Assembly (NCBI RefSeq): GCF_936927845.1
Contig: NZ_CAKZHV010000055.1
Location: forward strand, 1 to 62,318
Reading direction: 5' to 3'
Source: an uncultured Sphingomonas sp.
Lineage (GTDB): Bacteria; Pseudomonadota; Alphaproteobacteria; Sphingomonadales; Sphingomonadaceae
DNA: 62,318 nucleotides
Positions 52,383-61,687 of this stretch are shown in pieces. A program made the translations under genes and the position numbers. The notes under the pieces were generated by a model. It ran no database searches, was not told the origin of the DNA, and saw nothing but the letters and a program-made list of their open reading frames with translations. Each line of letters begins with the position of its first letter. Position 1 is the first letter of the stretch.

Positions 52383-53563
52383 CCGACCTCGACACGTTCC
52401 GCACCGAAACACGCGCCTGGCTGGAGGAGAATTGTCCGCCCGAGATGCGCGAGCCGATCCGCTCGGACAAGGACACCGCCTGGGGCGGCCGCGACCAGAG
52501 CGACATGACCCCGGCGCAGAAAGCGTGGATGGACCGCATGGGCGCGCGCGGCTGGACCGTGCCCGACTGGCCCAAGGAGTACGGCGGCGGCGGGCTGTCG
52601 GCGGCCGAGACCAAGGTGCTGCGCGAGGAGCTGGCTCGCATCCGCGCGCGCAATCCGCTCTACTCGTTCGGTATCTCAATGCTCGGGCCGGCGCTGTTGA
52701 AGTACGGCACCGAGGAGCAGAAGAAGCGCTTTCTCCCTGAGATCGCGCGCGGCGAGATCCGCTGGTGTCAGGGCTATTCCGAGCCCAATGCGGGCTCCGA
52801 CCTCGCCAGCCTCGCGACCAGCGCCGAGGACAAGGGCGACCATTTCCTCGTCAACGGGCAGAAGGTGTGGACCAGCTACGCCGACAAAGCCGACTGGATC
52901 TTCTGCCTGGTGCGGACCGACAAGACGACCAAGCAGGGCGGGATCAGCTTCGTCCTGTTCGACATGCGCACGCCCGGCGTTTCGACCAAGCCGATCCTGC
53001 TGATCAGCGGCTATTCGCCGTTCTGCGAGACGTTCTTCGACAATGTGAAGGTGCCGAAGGAGAATCTGGTCGGCGAGCTCAACCGCGGCTGGGACGTCGC
53101 CAAATACCTGCTGGGCCATGAGCGCGAGATGATCTCGGGTATGGGTCTGGGCGCGGGCGGCAAGAACCCGCTGATCGAGGGCGCGCTGGCGACGATCGGG
53201 CTCGACCATGACGGGCGGCTCGCCGACCCGCTGCTGCGCGCGCAGATCGCGCTGTTCGAGGTGCGCGCACGCGCCTTCACCGCGCAGAGCGAGCGCTTCA
53301 TCGACGAGTTGAAGGCCGGCCGCGCGCATCCCGCGCAGCCGAGCATGATGAAATATTACGGCACCGAGCTGAACAAGAGTCGCCACGAGCTGATGATGGC
53401 GGCGGGCGGATCGGACGAGCTCGAATGGGAGAGCGAGGCGAGCCGCGGCGGGCACCATGCGCGCGCGTGGCTGCGCACCAAGGCGAACTCGATCGAGGGC
53501 GGGACGAGCGAGATCCAGCTCAACATCATCGCCAAGCGCATCCTGGAGCTGCCGGGGGCGTGA
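52379..53563 (+). CDS. Acyl-CoA dehydrogenase (1)
   Basis: This is a flavoenzyme for alpha-beta oxidation of an acyl-CoA. It has 394 residues. Signatures: WPKEYGGGGLSAAETKVLRE, QGYSEPNAGSDLASLAT (FAD-binding region), NGQKVWTSYADKADWIFCLV and SIEGGTSEIQLNIIAKRILE. The substrate class is not readable. Start overlaps the amidase stop; the second dehydrogenase follows after a repeat, and the two may act as one heteromeric enzyme. Confidence 0.93.
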   Translation: MTDLDTFRTETRAWLEENCPPEMREPIRSDKDTAWGGRDQSDMTPAQKAWMDRMGARGWTVPDWPKEYGGGGLSAAETKVLREELARIRARNPLYSFGISMLGPALLKYGTEEQKKRFLPEIARGEIRWCQGYSEPNAGSDLASLATSAEDKGDHFLVNGQKVWTSYADKADWIFCLVRTDKTTKQGGISFVLFDMRTPGVSTKPILLISGYSPFCETFFDNVKVPKENLVGELNRGWDVAKYLLGHEREMISGMGLGAGGKNPLIEGALATIGLDHDGRLADPLLRAQIALFEVRARAFTAQSERFIDELKAGRAHPAQPSMMKYYGTELNKSRHELMMAAGGSDELEWESEASRGGHHARAWLRTKANSIEGGTSEIQLNIIAKRILELPGA

Positions 53564-53571
53564 CAAGCTAG

Positions 53572-53747
53572 CCCTCTCCCCCGTGGGGAGAGGGTTGGGT
53601 GAGGGGTTGCCTCACTCGACAACATCAAATTTGGGCTGGTGCGTGGGGCGTCCCCTCGCCCCAGCCAGCGGCGGGTTGATCGCACCCCGTGCGATCAAGG
53701 TCAGGCTGGGAGCCTGACCGACCCGCCGCTCCCCACCGGGGAGAGGG
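53572..53747. repeat. Palindromic intergenic repeat between acyl-CoA dehydrogenase genes
   Basis: The outer arms are CCCTCTCCC and GGGAGAGGG, with inner hairpins (CCGTGGGGAGAGGG; GTCAGGCTGGGAGCCTGAC). It fills the whole gap between the two dehydrogenase genes, and its end supplies the ggag upstream of ATG 53757. Confidence 0.6.
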
Positions 53748-53756
53748 AGTCATAGA

Positions 53757-54884
53757 ATGCCGCTTTTCTTGAACGACGAACAGACGATGCTGCGCGACAC
53801 CGCGAAGGATTTCGTCGCCGAACACGCGCCCGTCAGCCACATGCGCGCGCTGCGCGACGCCGACGACCAGACCGGGTTCAGCCGCGACCTGTGGAAGCAG
53901 TTCGCCGAGATGGGATTCACCGGCATGCTGATCGGCGAGGATCAGGGCGGGCTCGGGCTCGGCCATGTCGAGGCGGGCGTGGTGCTCGAAGAGATCGGGC
54001 GCAACCTGTCGCCCTCGCCGTTCCTCACCACCGCGGTCGCGGCGGTCGAGGCGTTGAAGGGCAGCGCGCAGGCCGAACGCTGGTTCCCCGGCATCATCTC
54101 GGGCGACACGGTCGTGGGCCTCGCGATCGACGAGGGCGCGAAGCATCGCAACGCGGTGGCGATGAAGGCGGAGCGGTCTGGCAATGGCTTCAAGCTGACC
54201 GGCGCGAAGCAGTTCGTGACGCACGGCCATGTCGCCGACCTGCTGATCGTCGCGGCGCGCACCGCGGGCTCGGCCGAGGACGATGAAGGCGTGACGTTGT
54301 TCGCGGTGCCGCGCGACGCGGCCAATCTGTCCACGCGGGCGGAGCGGCTGACCGACGCGAGCCTGGCGGCGCGCATCGAGTTCGACGGGGTCGAGGTCGA
54401 CGCCGACGCGGTGATCGGCGAGGTCGATGCCGGGCGCGGCCCGCTCGGCCGGCTGCTGCGCGCGGGGCGCACGGGTGCGGCGGCAGAGATGCTGGGCGTC
54501 GGCGGCGGCGCGATGGACATGACGCTCGGCTACCTGAAGGAACGCAAGCAGTTCGGGACGGTGATCGGCAGCTACCAGGCGCTGCAGCACCGCGCCGCGC
54601 ACCTGTATTCGGAGATGGAAGTCGCGCGCGCCGCGGTGTTGAAGGCGCAGCAACTGCTCGATGCGGGCGACGACCGGGCCGAGGCGGCGGTGTCGGTCGC
54701 GAAGGCGATGACCGGGATCGCGACGACCCTGGCGGTGCAGGAAGGCGTGCAGATGCACGGCGGCATCGGCATGACCGACGAGTATGACATCGGTTTCTAC
54801 ATGAAGCGCGGGCGCGTGTTGGCCGAGATGTTCGGCGACGCGAACTTCCACGCCGACCAGCTCGCACGCGCGGCGGGCTATTGA
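53757..54884 (+). CDS. Acyl-CoA dehydrogenase (2)
   Basis: The 375 residues are also of the acyl-CoA dehydrogenase fold. Features: LNDEQTMLRDTAKDFVAEHA at the start, LIGEDQGGLGLGHVEAGVVL, LTGAKQFVTHGHVADLLIVA and the end VQEGVQMHGGIGMTDEYDIG FYMKRGRVL. It lacks the S-E-P-x-A-G-S-D string of its neighbour, so it may be the less active half of a two-subunit (alpha-beta) dehydrogenase; this is an inference from the pairing. Confidence 0.92.
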   Translation: MPLFLNDEQTMLRDTAKDFVAEHAPVSHMRALRDADDQTGFSRDLWKQFAEMGFTGMLIGEDQGGLGLGHVEAGVVLEEIGRNLSPSPFLTTAVAAVEALKGSAQAERWFPGIISGDTVVGLAIDEGAKHRNAVAMKAERSGNGFKLTGAKQFVTHGHVADLLIVAARTAGSAEDDEGVTLFAVPRDAANLSTRAERLTDASLAARIEFDGVEVDADAVIGEVDAGRGPLGRLLRAGRTGAAAEMLGVGGGAMDMTLGYLKERKQFGTVIGSYQALQHRAAHLYSEMEVARAAVLKAQQLLDAGDDRAEAAVSVAKAMTGIATTLAVQEGVQMHGGIGMTDEYDIGFYMKRGRVLAEMFGDANFHADQLARAAGY

Positions 54885-54892
54885 CGAGCGGC

Positions 54893-55027
54893 TGTCCTCC
54901 CCGGCACGGGGAGTGGGACCGAGACGCGTATCGGCTTGGTGGAGGGGGAGCACGGCAGGCGGAGCGCAGGTGGCGATCTCCCTCCACCAGCCTGCGGCTG
55001 GTCCCCCTCCCCAGCATGGGGAGGATA
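54893..55027. repeat. 135-bp palindromic repeat (copy B)
   Basis: Same length as copy A at 50923-51057. The right arm is identical over CCTCCACCAGCCTGCGGCTG and GTCCCCCTCCCCA and ends TGGGGAGGATA. The left arm (TGTCCTCCCC ... GGTGGAGGGGG) is more divergent. Its end provides the ribosome site of the thioesterase gene. Confidence 0.7.
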
Positions 55028-55030
55028 AGA

Positions 55031-55933
55031 ATGACTGATCAAACCTCACCCTCCCCCGCCGATCTCGCCGCCGATCTGGTTGACCTGCTCGACGTCGAGG
55101 AGATCGACACCGATCTCTACCGCGGGCGGCGCGCGCGCGGGGGCGTCGGGCGCGTGTTCGGCGGGCAGGTGATCGCGCAGGCGTTGCAGGCGGCGCAGCG
55201 CTCGACCGATGCGCCCAAGATCGCGCATTCGCTCCACGCTTATTTCATGCGCGCGGGCGACGAGCAGCACCCGATCATCTACCGTGTGGTGCGCGATTTC
55301 GAGGGGCGCAGCTTCGCGACCCGCCGCGTGATCGCGATGCAGCGTGGTCAGGCGATCCTGAACATGGCCGCCTCGTTCCAGGTGCCCGAGGAAGGCTATC
55401 ACCACCAGGCGACGATGCCCGAGGTGCCGGCACCCGAGACGCTGGAAAGCGAAGCGACGATCCGCGCGCGCGAGAGCGTCCACGTCGACGAGCGGTTCCG
55501 CGCCAATCTGACGCGCCCGCGCCCGATCGAGATTCGTCCGGTCTATCCGCGCAAATGGTTCAACCCGCAGCCGACCGACCCGGTGCAGCACAGCTGGTTC
55601 CGTATCTGCGCACCCATTGGCGACGATGCCGCGGTGCACCGCGCGGTACTCGCCTATGCGAGCGACATGGCGCTGCTCGGCACGTCGATGCTGCCGCACG
55701 GCGTCAACTGGACCTCACCGGGTCTGCAGAGCGCCAGCCTCGACCACGCCTTGTGGTTGCACGAGCCGTTCCGCGCCGACGAATGGCTGCTCTACGCCTG
55801 CGACAGCACCTGGGCGGGACACGCGCGCGGGTTCAACCGCGGGCAGATTTTCACGCAAGGTGGGCGGCTAGTGGCGAGCGTCGCGCAGGAAGGACTAATT
55901 CGGATGCGCGCGCCCAGGCCGAAGGCCGACTGA
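55031..55933 (+). CDS. tesB: Acyl-CoA thioesterase II
   Basis: This hydrolyses acyl-CoA to free acid and CoA. The 300 residues start at ATG 55031 (MTDQTSPSPADLAAD). Double hot-dog fold signatures: GRVFGGQVIAQALQAAQRST, HSLHAYFMRAGDEQHPIIYR, SLDHALWLHEPFRADEWLLY and GRLVASVAQEGLIR. A gaggataag site precedes it. It is convergent with folB, four bases apart. Confidence 0.93.
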   Translation: MTDQTSPSPADLAADLVDLLDVEEIDTDLYRGRRARGGVGRVFGGQVIAQALQAAQRSTDAPKIAHSLHAYFMRAGDEQHPIIYRVVRDFEGRSFATRRVIAMQRGQAILNMAASFQVPEEGYHHQATMPEVPAPETLESEATIRARESVHVDERFRANLTRPRPIEIRPVYPRKWFNPQPTDPVQHSWFRICAPIGDDAAVHRAVLAYASDMALLGTSMLPHGVNWTSPGLQSASLDHALWLHEPFRADEWLLYACDSTWAGHARGFNRGQIFTQGGRLVASVAQEGLIRMRAPRPKAD

Positions 55934-55937
55934 CGCT

Positions 55938-56291
55938 TCAGTCGCGCGTGCGGACGATCTCGCACCCGACGGTCGCGTCGGGGTAGATGTCGAGCTTGGT
56001 CGAGCGCACGCGCACCTCGCGCACGCGCGCGTCGGCGAGGCACAGCGCCGCGACTGCCTCGACCAGCGTTTCCTGCAACGCGAAGCCTGGACCGGCGGCG
56101 AGGCGGTGGATGCCATCGCGCACGAAGTCGTAATCGAGCACTTCCTCGATCCGGTCAGCGCTGGGCGCGGAGGCGTAGCAAACGCGCATCCGCACCGACA
56201 GGCGCACCCGCTGCGGCGTCGCCTCGTGCGGGTGGATGCCGAGCCGCATCGCAACGTCGAGGTCGTCGAGGATCACCGTATAATCAGGCAT
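55938..56291 (-). CDS. folB: Dihydroneopterin aldolase family protein
   Basis: This is the third step to the pterin of folate (or an epimerase variant). It has 117 residues: YTVILDDLDVAMRLGIHPHE, DYDFVRDGIHRLAAG, QETLVEAVAALCLADARVRE and VRVRSTKLDIYPDATVGCEI. Start overlaps the upstream reductase gene by eight bases. With folE and the reductase it makes a pterin operon. Confidence 0.87.
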   Translation of the reverse strand: MPDYTVILDDLDVAMRLGIHPHEATPQRVRLSVRMRVCYASAPSADRIEEVLDYDFVRDGIHRLAAGPGFALQETLVEAVAALCLADARVREVRVRSTKLDIYPDATVGCEIVRTRD

Positions 56292-57024
56292 CGCGGTCCT
56301 CGAACATCACGTCGCCGTCGCGCGCGAGGAAGCGCTGCCCGCAATCGACGAACAGGTTCTGACCCGTAACGCTGCGCGCTTCCAGCAAATAGACGACCGC
56401 CGCTGCCACCGCCTCTGCACCGACCGGGCGTTCGAGCAGATTGGCGCGCGCAACGCGGTCGAACTCGGCCGCGCTCTGGTCGCCGCTCGGCAACGTCAGG
56501 CCGGGCGACACCGCGTTGACGCGCACGCGCGGCGCGAACGCCTGCGCCAGCATCGTCGTCGCGCCCTCGAGCGCATATTTGCTCAAGCTGTAGGAAAAGA
56601 AATCGGGGTTGGGATTGGCGAGCTTCTGATCGAGCAGGTTGACGACCGCGCCCTCACCCCCCTGCGCCGCGAGCGCGGCGGTCAGCATCGCCGGCGCGAC
56701 GCAATTGACCGAGTGGAGCCGCGCGGCGAGCGCCGCGTCGATCGCGACCGGCGCGTCATACTCGAACAACGAGGCGCTGTTCACCAGCCCGTCGATCGGC
56801 CTGCCCCCGCCCGCGCGCGCGAACAGATCGGGAAGCTTGTTCGTCTCGGCCAAATCGCCGGCGACTGTAGTGCCCCCCAGTTCGCGCGCCAGCGCCTCGG
56901 CCGCGTCGCGCGACGTGCCGTAATGGATCACGACCTCGTGCCCGGCCGCCGCCACCGCGCGCGCGATCGCCGCGCCCAGCCGCTTCGCGCCACCGGTGAC
57001 GAGCACGCGCATCGATGCGCTCAA
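56284..57024 (-). CDS. folM: Short-chain dehydrogenase (pteridine/dihydromonapterin reductase-like)
   Basis: This SDR enzyme of 246 residues has the cofactor motif VLVTGGAKRLGAAIARAVAA, the Asn-Ser-Ala start GLVNSASLFEYDA, and the catalytic Y-S-L-S-K in FFSYSLSKYALEGATTMLA. The context between folE and folB indicates pterin reduction (FolM-like). It overlaps folE by four bases. Confidence 0.85.
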   Translation of the reverse strand: MSASMRVLVTGGAKRLGAAIARAVAAAGHEVVIHYGTSRDAAEALARELGGTTVAGDLAETNKLPDLFARAGGGRPIDGLVNSASLFEYDAPVAIDAALAARLHSVNCVAPAMLTAALAAQGGEGAVVNLLDQKLANPNPDFFSYSLSKYALEGATTMLAQAFAPRVRVNAVSPGLTLPSGDQSAAEFDRVARANLLERPVGAEAVAAAVVYLLEARSVTGQNLFVDCGQRFLARDGDVMFEDRDA

Positions 57025-57647
57025 CTGAGCCCCATCAGCGACAGCACTTCCTTGCGGCTGCGCTCATCGTCGCGGAACACGCCCATCATCCGGCTGGTCA
57101 CCATCGACACGCCGGGCGTACGCACGCCGCGCGCGGTCATGCAGGCGTGGCTCGCCTCGATCACCACCGCGACGCCCTGCGGGCGCAATCCGTTCCAGAT
57201 GCAGTCGGCGACCTCGGCGGTCAGCCGTTCCTGCACCTGCAAGCGTCGCGCGAAGCCGTGGAGCACGCGGGCGAGTTTCGAGATACCGACGACGTGATCC
57301 TTGGGCAGATAGGCGATGTGCGCGCGCCCGATGATCGGCGCCATGTGATGCTCGCAGTGCGACTGGAACGGGATGTCCTTCAGCAGCACGATCTCGTCGT
57401 AGCCGCCGACCTCCTCGAACACGCGCGACAGGTGAACGCCGGGATCCTCGGCATAGCCGCTGCAATATTCCTTCCACGCGCGCGCGACGCGCTTGGGCGT
57501 GTCGACCAGCCCCTCGCGCGTCGGATCGTCGCCCGCCCATTCGATCAGCGTGCGGATCGCGGCGGCGACATGGTCGGGGACCGGCAACTTGCCGTCGGCT
57601 GCCATCAGATCGCCGTCCTCCGGCTCGCCGCTCTCGATCGTCGTCAT
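57021..57647 (-). CDS. folE: GTP cyclohydrolase I
   Basis: This converts GTP to dihydroneopterin triphosphate, the first step to folate. The 208 residues start at ATG 57647 (MTTIESGEPEDG). Signatures: REGLVDTPKRVARAWKEYCS, DIPFQSHCEHHMAPIIGRAH (zinc Cys/His) and SHACMTARGVRTPGVSMVTS. The long extra frame upstream is not needed. First gene of folE-folM-folB. Confidence 0.95.
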   Translation of the reverse strand: MTTIESGEPEDGDLMAADGKLPVPDHVAAAIRTLIEWAGDDPTREGLVDTPKRVARAWKEYCSGYAEDPGVHLSRVFEEVGGYDEIVLLKDIPFQSHCEHHMAPIIGRAHIAYLPKDHVVGISKLARVLHGFARRLQVQERLTAEVADCIWNGLRPQGVAVVIEASHACMTARGVRTPGVSMVTSRMMGVFRDDERSRKEVLSLMGLS

Positions 57648-57750
57648 CTGGGTCAAACGTCCTTCCGGCACACGTGGTAGCAGAAAGCGTGCGCGATATC
57701 GCAACAGTCTCTTTTCGGCCACGGCTACGCAGCGCGTAATCTTCCGTAAT

Positions 57751-57774
57751 AATTTCGTTTGACGGACGAAAATT
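57751..57774. promoter_or_regulatory. Inverted repeat upstream of the TonB-dependent receptor
   Basis: AATTTCGT and ACGAAAATT arms flank TTGACGG. It lies between the divergent folE and receptor genes, about 80 bases before the receptor ATG; TTGACG could also be a -35 box. The binding protein is unknown. Confidence 0.35.
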
Positions 57775-57854
57775 TCTGTCGTCTCATCCATACCGGTTCA
57801 TCGAAACACCGTCACATCGCCATAGAGCGGGGGCGGTTCCCAGGAGGGGATGCC

Positions 57855-60800
57855 ATGAAGAAGTTCGACCTGCTCGCCGCGTCGGCGCTCGCGCTCGTGA
57901 CCTCGGTTCCGGCGCACGCGCAAACGGGGGCCACCACCTCGTCGCAGAATACCGCACCTACAAATGGGCCGGGACAGGAGGCGCCCTCCTCCACGCCGAC
58001 CGATGCGCAGCCGTCCGCCACTCAAGGCTATGCCGGCGACATCGTGGTCACCGCGCAACGCCAGTCGCAGCGGTTGCAGGACGTGCCGATCGCGGTCACC
58101 GCCTTTACCGCCGAAAACCTCGAGCGGCAGCAGATCGTCAATCCGGTGGCGCTGCAGCAGACTCTGCCCAACATCACCTTCACCAAGACCAATTTCACCT
58201 CGTCGAGCTTCACCATCCGCGGTGTCGGTGACCTGTGCGTCGGCGTGACCTGCGACAGCGCAACCGCGATCCACGTCAACGACATGCCGCTGCTCGGCAC
58301 GCGTCTGTTCGAAAGCGAATTCTTCGATCTCGAACGCGTGGAGGTGCTGCGCGGGCCGCAGGGCACGTTGTTCGGGCGCAACGCGACCTCTGGCGTGGTC
58401 AATTTCATCACCGCCAAGCCCGATCTGTCGGGCGTCCATGCCGCGGGTGAGTTCGAATACGGCAATTACGATTCGAAGCGCGTCCGCGCGATGTTCAACC
58501 TGCCGTTCACCGACACGCTCGGCATCCGCGTGGCGGGCACCTATCTCAAGCGCGACGGCTACACCTTCAACGAATATACCGGCAACCGGATCGACGATCG
58601 CGACCTCTACTCGGTGCGCGGCACGTTGTCGTGGGAGCCGAATTCGGACACGCGTGTCGACCTGATCGGCTATTATTTCCGCGAAAAGGATAACCGCAGC
58701 CGCATCCAGAAGCAGCTCTGCAATCGCGACTCGACCGGCGTGCTCGGCTGCGCGCCCGATCAACTCGCGTATCAGACGACCAACGGCAATTCGACGCTTG
58801 CCGCCATCCTGACCAGCCGCGAGTTCCTCACCGCCTCGGGCGCAGGCGCGCTCGCAGGCTTCGCGCTCGGCAGTGTCTATCAGCAACAGGACAGCTTCTT
58901 CGGCGTCACCAACCCGAACAACGTGCGCCGCGTCCGCATCGACGCCGAGCCGACCTATTTCGCCGAGGAGCAGCAATATACGTTGAAGCTGTTCCACGAC
59001 TTCGGCCCGCTCAGCTTCAACTTCACCGGCGGTTACATGGAGAACACCGTCGACTCCACCTCCGACTACAATCTGGCGGTGGAGAATTCGTTCGCGGGCA
59101 ACGCCGGCCTCAACACGCTGAATGTAGCCGGCCGCCCCGGGGCACCGGCGGCGTTCCTCAACAACCTGCGCAACACGCTGATCCCGAACGGCCCCGGCAC
59201 GCTGTGCCAGTCGCTGGCCGATCCGAACAACGTCGGCGTTTATGGCGGCAATTCGATCTGCGCCCCCACCAGCCTGGACTTTGACCGTTCGTACAACCAC
59301 GTGCGGCAATATAGTGCAGAAGCCCACATCGACAGCTCGTTCGACGGACCGTTCAACTTCCTGCTCGGCGGCATCTATTTCGACAGCAAGCAGCAGAACG
59401 ATTATTACGTCAACGCATTCGGGCTCGATTATGCTGCGGGTCTGCTTGGAGCAGGTGCGTCGGGGGGCACGGCCTTCCTCGCGACGCCGTTCTACCGCAA
59501 CAGCTCGCCCAATTTCCGTCTCAAATCATACGGCATTTTCGGCGAAACCTATTTCGAGGCAAACGACAAGCTCAAGCTGACGCTGGGCCTGCGTTTCAAT
59601 CACGACGACAAGAGCGTGCGCGCGCGCACCACGCTGGTAAACGTGCCGGTGCCTTATGGCAGCGCGAGCGCTTTCCCGCAGCTCGACAGCGGCGCGGTGG
59701 ACTTCGATCCCTCGATCGCGGGCAACCAGCCCTATGCCGACGCGAGCGTCGCTTTCTCGCGTCTGACGGGCCGCGCGGTGGTCGATTACAAGATCACGCC
59801 GGACAACCTGCTCTACGCATCCTATTCACGCGGGTACAAATCGGGCGGCATCAACCCGCCGCTGTCGCCGGTCTTCACCGTGCCGACCACCTTCGCACCC
59901 GAGAAGGTCGACGCGTTCGAGATCGGATCGAAGAACACCTTCGGCGGCGGCGCCTTCCGGCTCAACCTCACCGGCTTCTACTACAAGTACAAGAACCTGC
60001 AGCTGTCGCGCATCGTTGCGCGCACTTCGGTCAACGACAACGTCAACGCCGACATCTACGGCGTCGAGGCCGAGGCGGTGGTCAGCCCGATCCCGCGCTT
60101 CGTGGTCAACATGAATGCCAGCTACCTCAAGACCAAGGTGGCGGACGACCGTTTCCTTGCCAATCCGCGTGATCCGTCGGGCGGGCGATCGGACGCGGTG
60201 ATCATCAAGGACATCACCAACGCATCGAACTGCGCGGTCGTGTCGAACAGCGGCAATGCGGCGCTGACCAACGCCTTCGTCAACACGGTGAATACCTCGG
60301 CGCTCGGTCTGCGTGCCGCGACCCCGGTCCAGGGCACCAATGCGACAGGCGCCTTCTCGGTCTGCAGCGTGCTGACCCAGGTGGCGAGCGGGACGTTGCA
60401 GCCGGCGGCGGGTGGTCTCTACCTGCTCCAGCAAGGCTTGCGCGCGGCGTTCAACACGCCGACCGGCGCGCTGCCGTTCACCGTGCTCGGCTCGGGCGTG
60501 GAAACCAACGTGCGTGGCAACAAGCTGCCCAACGCGCCGACTTACAAATGGTCGGTCGGTGCGCAGTACACGATCGACTTCAATGACAGCGGCTACACGC
60601 TCGTCCCGCGCGTCGACCTGAACTACACCGGCAATTCGTGGGGCACGATCTTCAACAAGAACCCGATCGATCGCCTGCCGGGCTATGAGGTCGTTAACGC
60701 GCAGATCCAGCTGAACGCGCCCGACGATCGCTTCTACGTTCGCGGCTTCGTCTCCAACCTGACCAAGAACAACGCGCTGACCGGTATGTACGTGACCGAT

Positions 60801-60878
60801 CAGTCGTCCGGCCTGTTCACCAACGTGTTCACGATCGAGCCGCGCCGCTACGGCGTCGCTGCCGGCTTCAAGTTCTGA
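57855..60878 (+). CDS. TonB-dependent outer-membrane receptor
   Basis: This is a substrate-gated barrel for siderophores, vitamins or sugars. It has 1007 residues. A signal peptide (MKKFDLLAASALALVTSVPAHAQ) is followed by a Gln/Thr/Pro-rich linker and the plug (YAGDIVVTAQRQSQRLQDVP, IAVTAFTAENLERQQ), then EVLRGPQGTLFGRNATSGVV and the barrel, ending with YGVAAGFKF. The terminal Phe is typical of barrel proteins. gagg is upstream. No partner gene is adjacent, so substrate is unknown; sphingomonads have many such receptors. Confidence 0.94.
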   Translation: MKKFDLLAASALALVTSVPAHAQTGATTSSQNTAPTNGPGQEAPSSTPTDAQPSATQGYAGDIVVTAQRQSQRLQDVPIAVTAFTAENLERQQIVNPVALQQTLPNITFTKTNFTSSSFTIRGVGDLCVGVTCDSATAIHVNDMPLLGTRLFESEFFDLERVEVLRGPQGTLFGRNATSGVVNFITAKPDLSGVHAAGEFEYGNYDSKRVRAMFNLPFTDTLGIRVAGTYLKRDGYTFNEYTGNRIDDRDLYSVRGTLSWEPNSDTRVDLIGYYFREKDNRSRIQKQLCNRDSTGVLGCAPDQLAYQTTNGNSTLAAILTSREFLTASGAGALAGFALGSVYQQQDSFFGVTNPNNVRRVRIDAEPTYFAEEQQYTLKLFHDFGPLSFNFTGGYMENTVDSTSDYNLAVENSFAGNAGLNTLNVAGRPGAPAAFLNNLRNTLIPNGPGTLCQSLADPNNVGVYGGNSICAPTSLDFDRSYNHVRQYSAEAHIDSSFDGPFNFLLGGIYFDSKQQNDYYVNAFGLDYAAGLLGAGASGGTAFLATPFYRNSSPNFRLKSYGIFGETYFEANDKLKLTLGLRFNHDDKSVRARTTLVNVPVPYGSASAFPQLDSGAVDFDPSIAGNQPYADASVAFSRLTGRAVVDYKITPDNLLYASYSRGYKSGGINPPLSPVFTVPTTFAPEKVDAFEIGSKNTFGGGAFRLNLTGFYYKYKNLQLSRIVARTSVNDNVNADIYGVEAEAVVSPIPRFVVNMNASYLKTKVADDRFLANPRDPSGGRSDAVIIKDITNASNCAVVSNSGNAALTNAFVNTVNTSALGLRAATPVQGTNATGAFSVCSVLTQVASGTLQPAAGGLYLLQQGLRAAFNTPTGALPFTVLGSGVETNVRGNKLPNAPTYKWSVGAQYTIDFNDSGYTLVPRVDLNYTGNSWGTIFNKNPIDRLPGYEVVNAQIQLNAPDDRFYVRGFVSNLTKNNALTGMYVTDQSSGLFTNVFTIEPRRYGVAAGFKF

Positions 60879-60884
60879 CTACCG

Positions 60885-60919
60885 TCGGCGCGGCGTGTCC
60901 CGTCACGGGACCCGCCGCG
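60885..60919 (+). terminator. Strong hairpin after the receptor gene
   Basis: GGCGCGGCG and CGCCGCGCC arms plus GTCCCG/CGGGAC inner arms with a TCA loop, just after the receptor stop. Long stem, but no T run follows, so it is at least an mRNA 3' end hairpin. Confidence 0.6.
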
Positions 60920-60984
60920 CCGCGCAACCTTTGCCGCCGCCACCGATTGATTGCCCATTGATTCATATCAACGGAAGGTGTCGG

Positions 60985-61191
60985 ATGGCGAAGGAACTGC
61001 ACAAAGGCGACGAAGTCACCTGGAAGTCGCACGGCGGCGAAGCGCACGGCACCGTCGAGAAGAAGCAGACGAGCGACACCAAGATCAAGAGCCACACGGT
61101 CAAGGCGTCGAAGGACGACCCGCAATATATCGTCAAGACCGACAGCGGCGCCAAGGCCGCGCACAAGCCGGACGCGCTCAAGAAAGCATAA
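60985..61191 (+). CDS. DUF2945 (HVA1/TUDOR-like) small protein
   Basis: The 68 residues start at ATG 60985 (MAKELHKGDEVTWKSHGGEA). The motif HKGDEVTWKSHGGEAHGTVE and SKDDPQYIVKTDSGAKAAHK match the DUF2945 family, small proteins with an SH3-like fold (often called hypervirulence-associated TUDOR). ggaagg is upstream. Single-gene unit with a terminator after it. Confidence 0.88.
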   Translation: MAKELHKGDEVTWKSHGGEAHGTVEKKQTSDTKIKSHTVKASKDDPQYIVKTDSGAKAAHKPDALKKA

Positions 61192-61213
61192 CTTCAGCGT
61201 CGATGAACAATTT

Positions 61214-61251
61214 GGGCGTGTCGTGGATGTCCATGACACGCCCGTCTTTTT
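61214..61251 (+). terminator. Rho-independent terminator after the DUF2945 gene
   Basis: GGGCGTGTC and GACACGCCC arms with a short inner stem, followed by a run of five T (gtctttttg). It lies about 20 bases after the stop. Confidence 0.85.
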
Positions 61252-61363
61252 GTGTCTTCGCGCAGGCGGGCCTGCCATTGCGCTTCGAGAAGGGTTTCCG
61301 GCGGCCGATGTGCGCATCGTGCGATTGATTAAGCGCCGTGCCCACGGTACGCACAACAGCACT

Positions 61364-61440
61364 GCCCCCGTAGCTCAGCCGGATAGAGCGACGGTTTCCT
61401 AAACCGCAGGCCGCGTGTTCGAGTCACGCCGGGGGCACCA
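61364..61440 (+). tRNA. tRNA-Arg (CCT)
   Basis: It starts GCCCCCGTAGCTCAGCC; the anticodon loop is TTCCTAA with anticodon CCT, and the CCA end is encoded (GGGGGCACCA). The top pair of the anticodon stem is A-C, otherwise the cloverleaf is normal. DNA beyond this tRNA looks accessory; tRNA 3' ends are frequent integration sites. Confidence 0.95.
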
Positions 61441-61687
61441 CGGTTTCCGCGCTTTTCTGCGGGTTTCTGCCCTAACACAACGCGCGAAACGCGCAGCGAA
61501 CCACGGTTCGAGTCGGCACAGCCGACGGCACAATATGTACCCGTAACGTTCTCACGGTGGCGCTCCCGAGCGCCGCCGTAATCGTCGTTTCACCCACACA
61601 CCGCCCAATCCACTACAAGCGCCGGCGAGCACCGTCTCAGCCGACGCTTTCGTGCGCCCATCGAACTTCCGCACCGGGGCCGGAACG
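61441..61687. other. Region after tRNA-Arg without a recognised gene
   Basis: About 250 bases. A short part (ccacggttcgagtcggcaca, near 61502) echoes the T arm of a tRNA but is not a tRNA. No integrase gene and no convincing ORF were found. Confidence 0.35.

Noticed and set aside
61500..61535. Possible second tRNA-like or att sequence after tRNA-Arg
   Set aside because: It shares only a short T-arm-like string with the tRNA and cannot be aligned as a duplicated 3' end.
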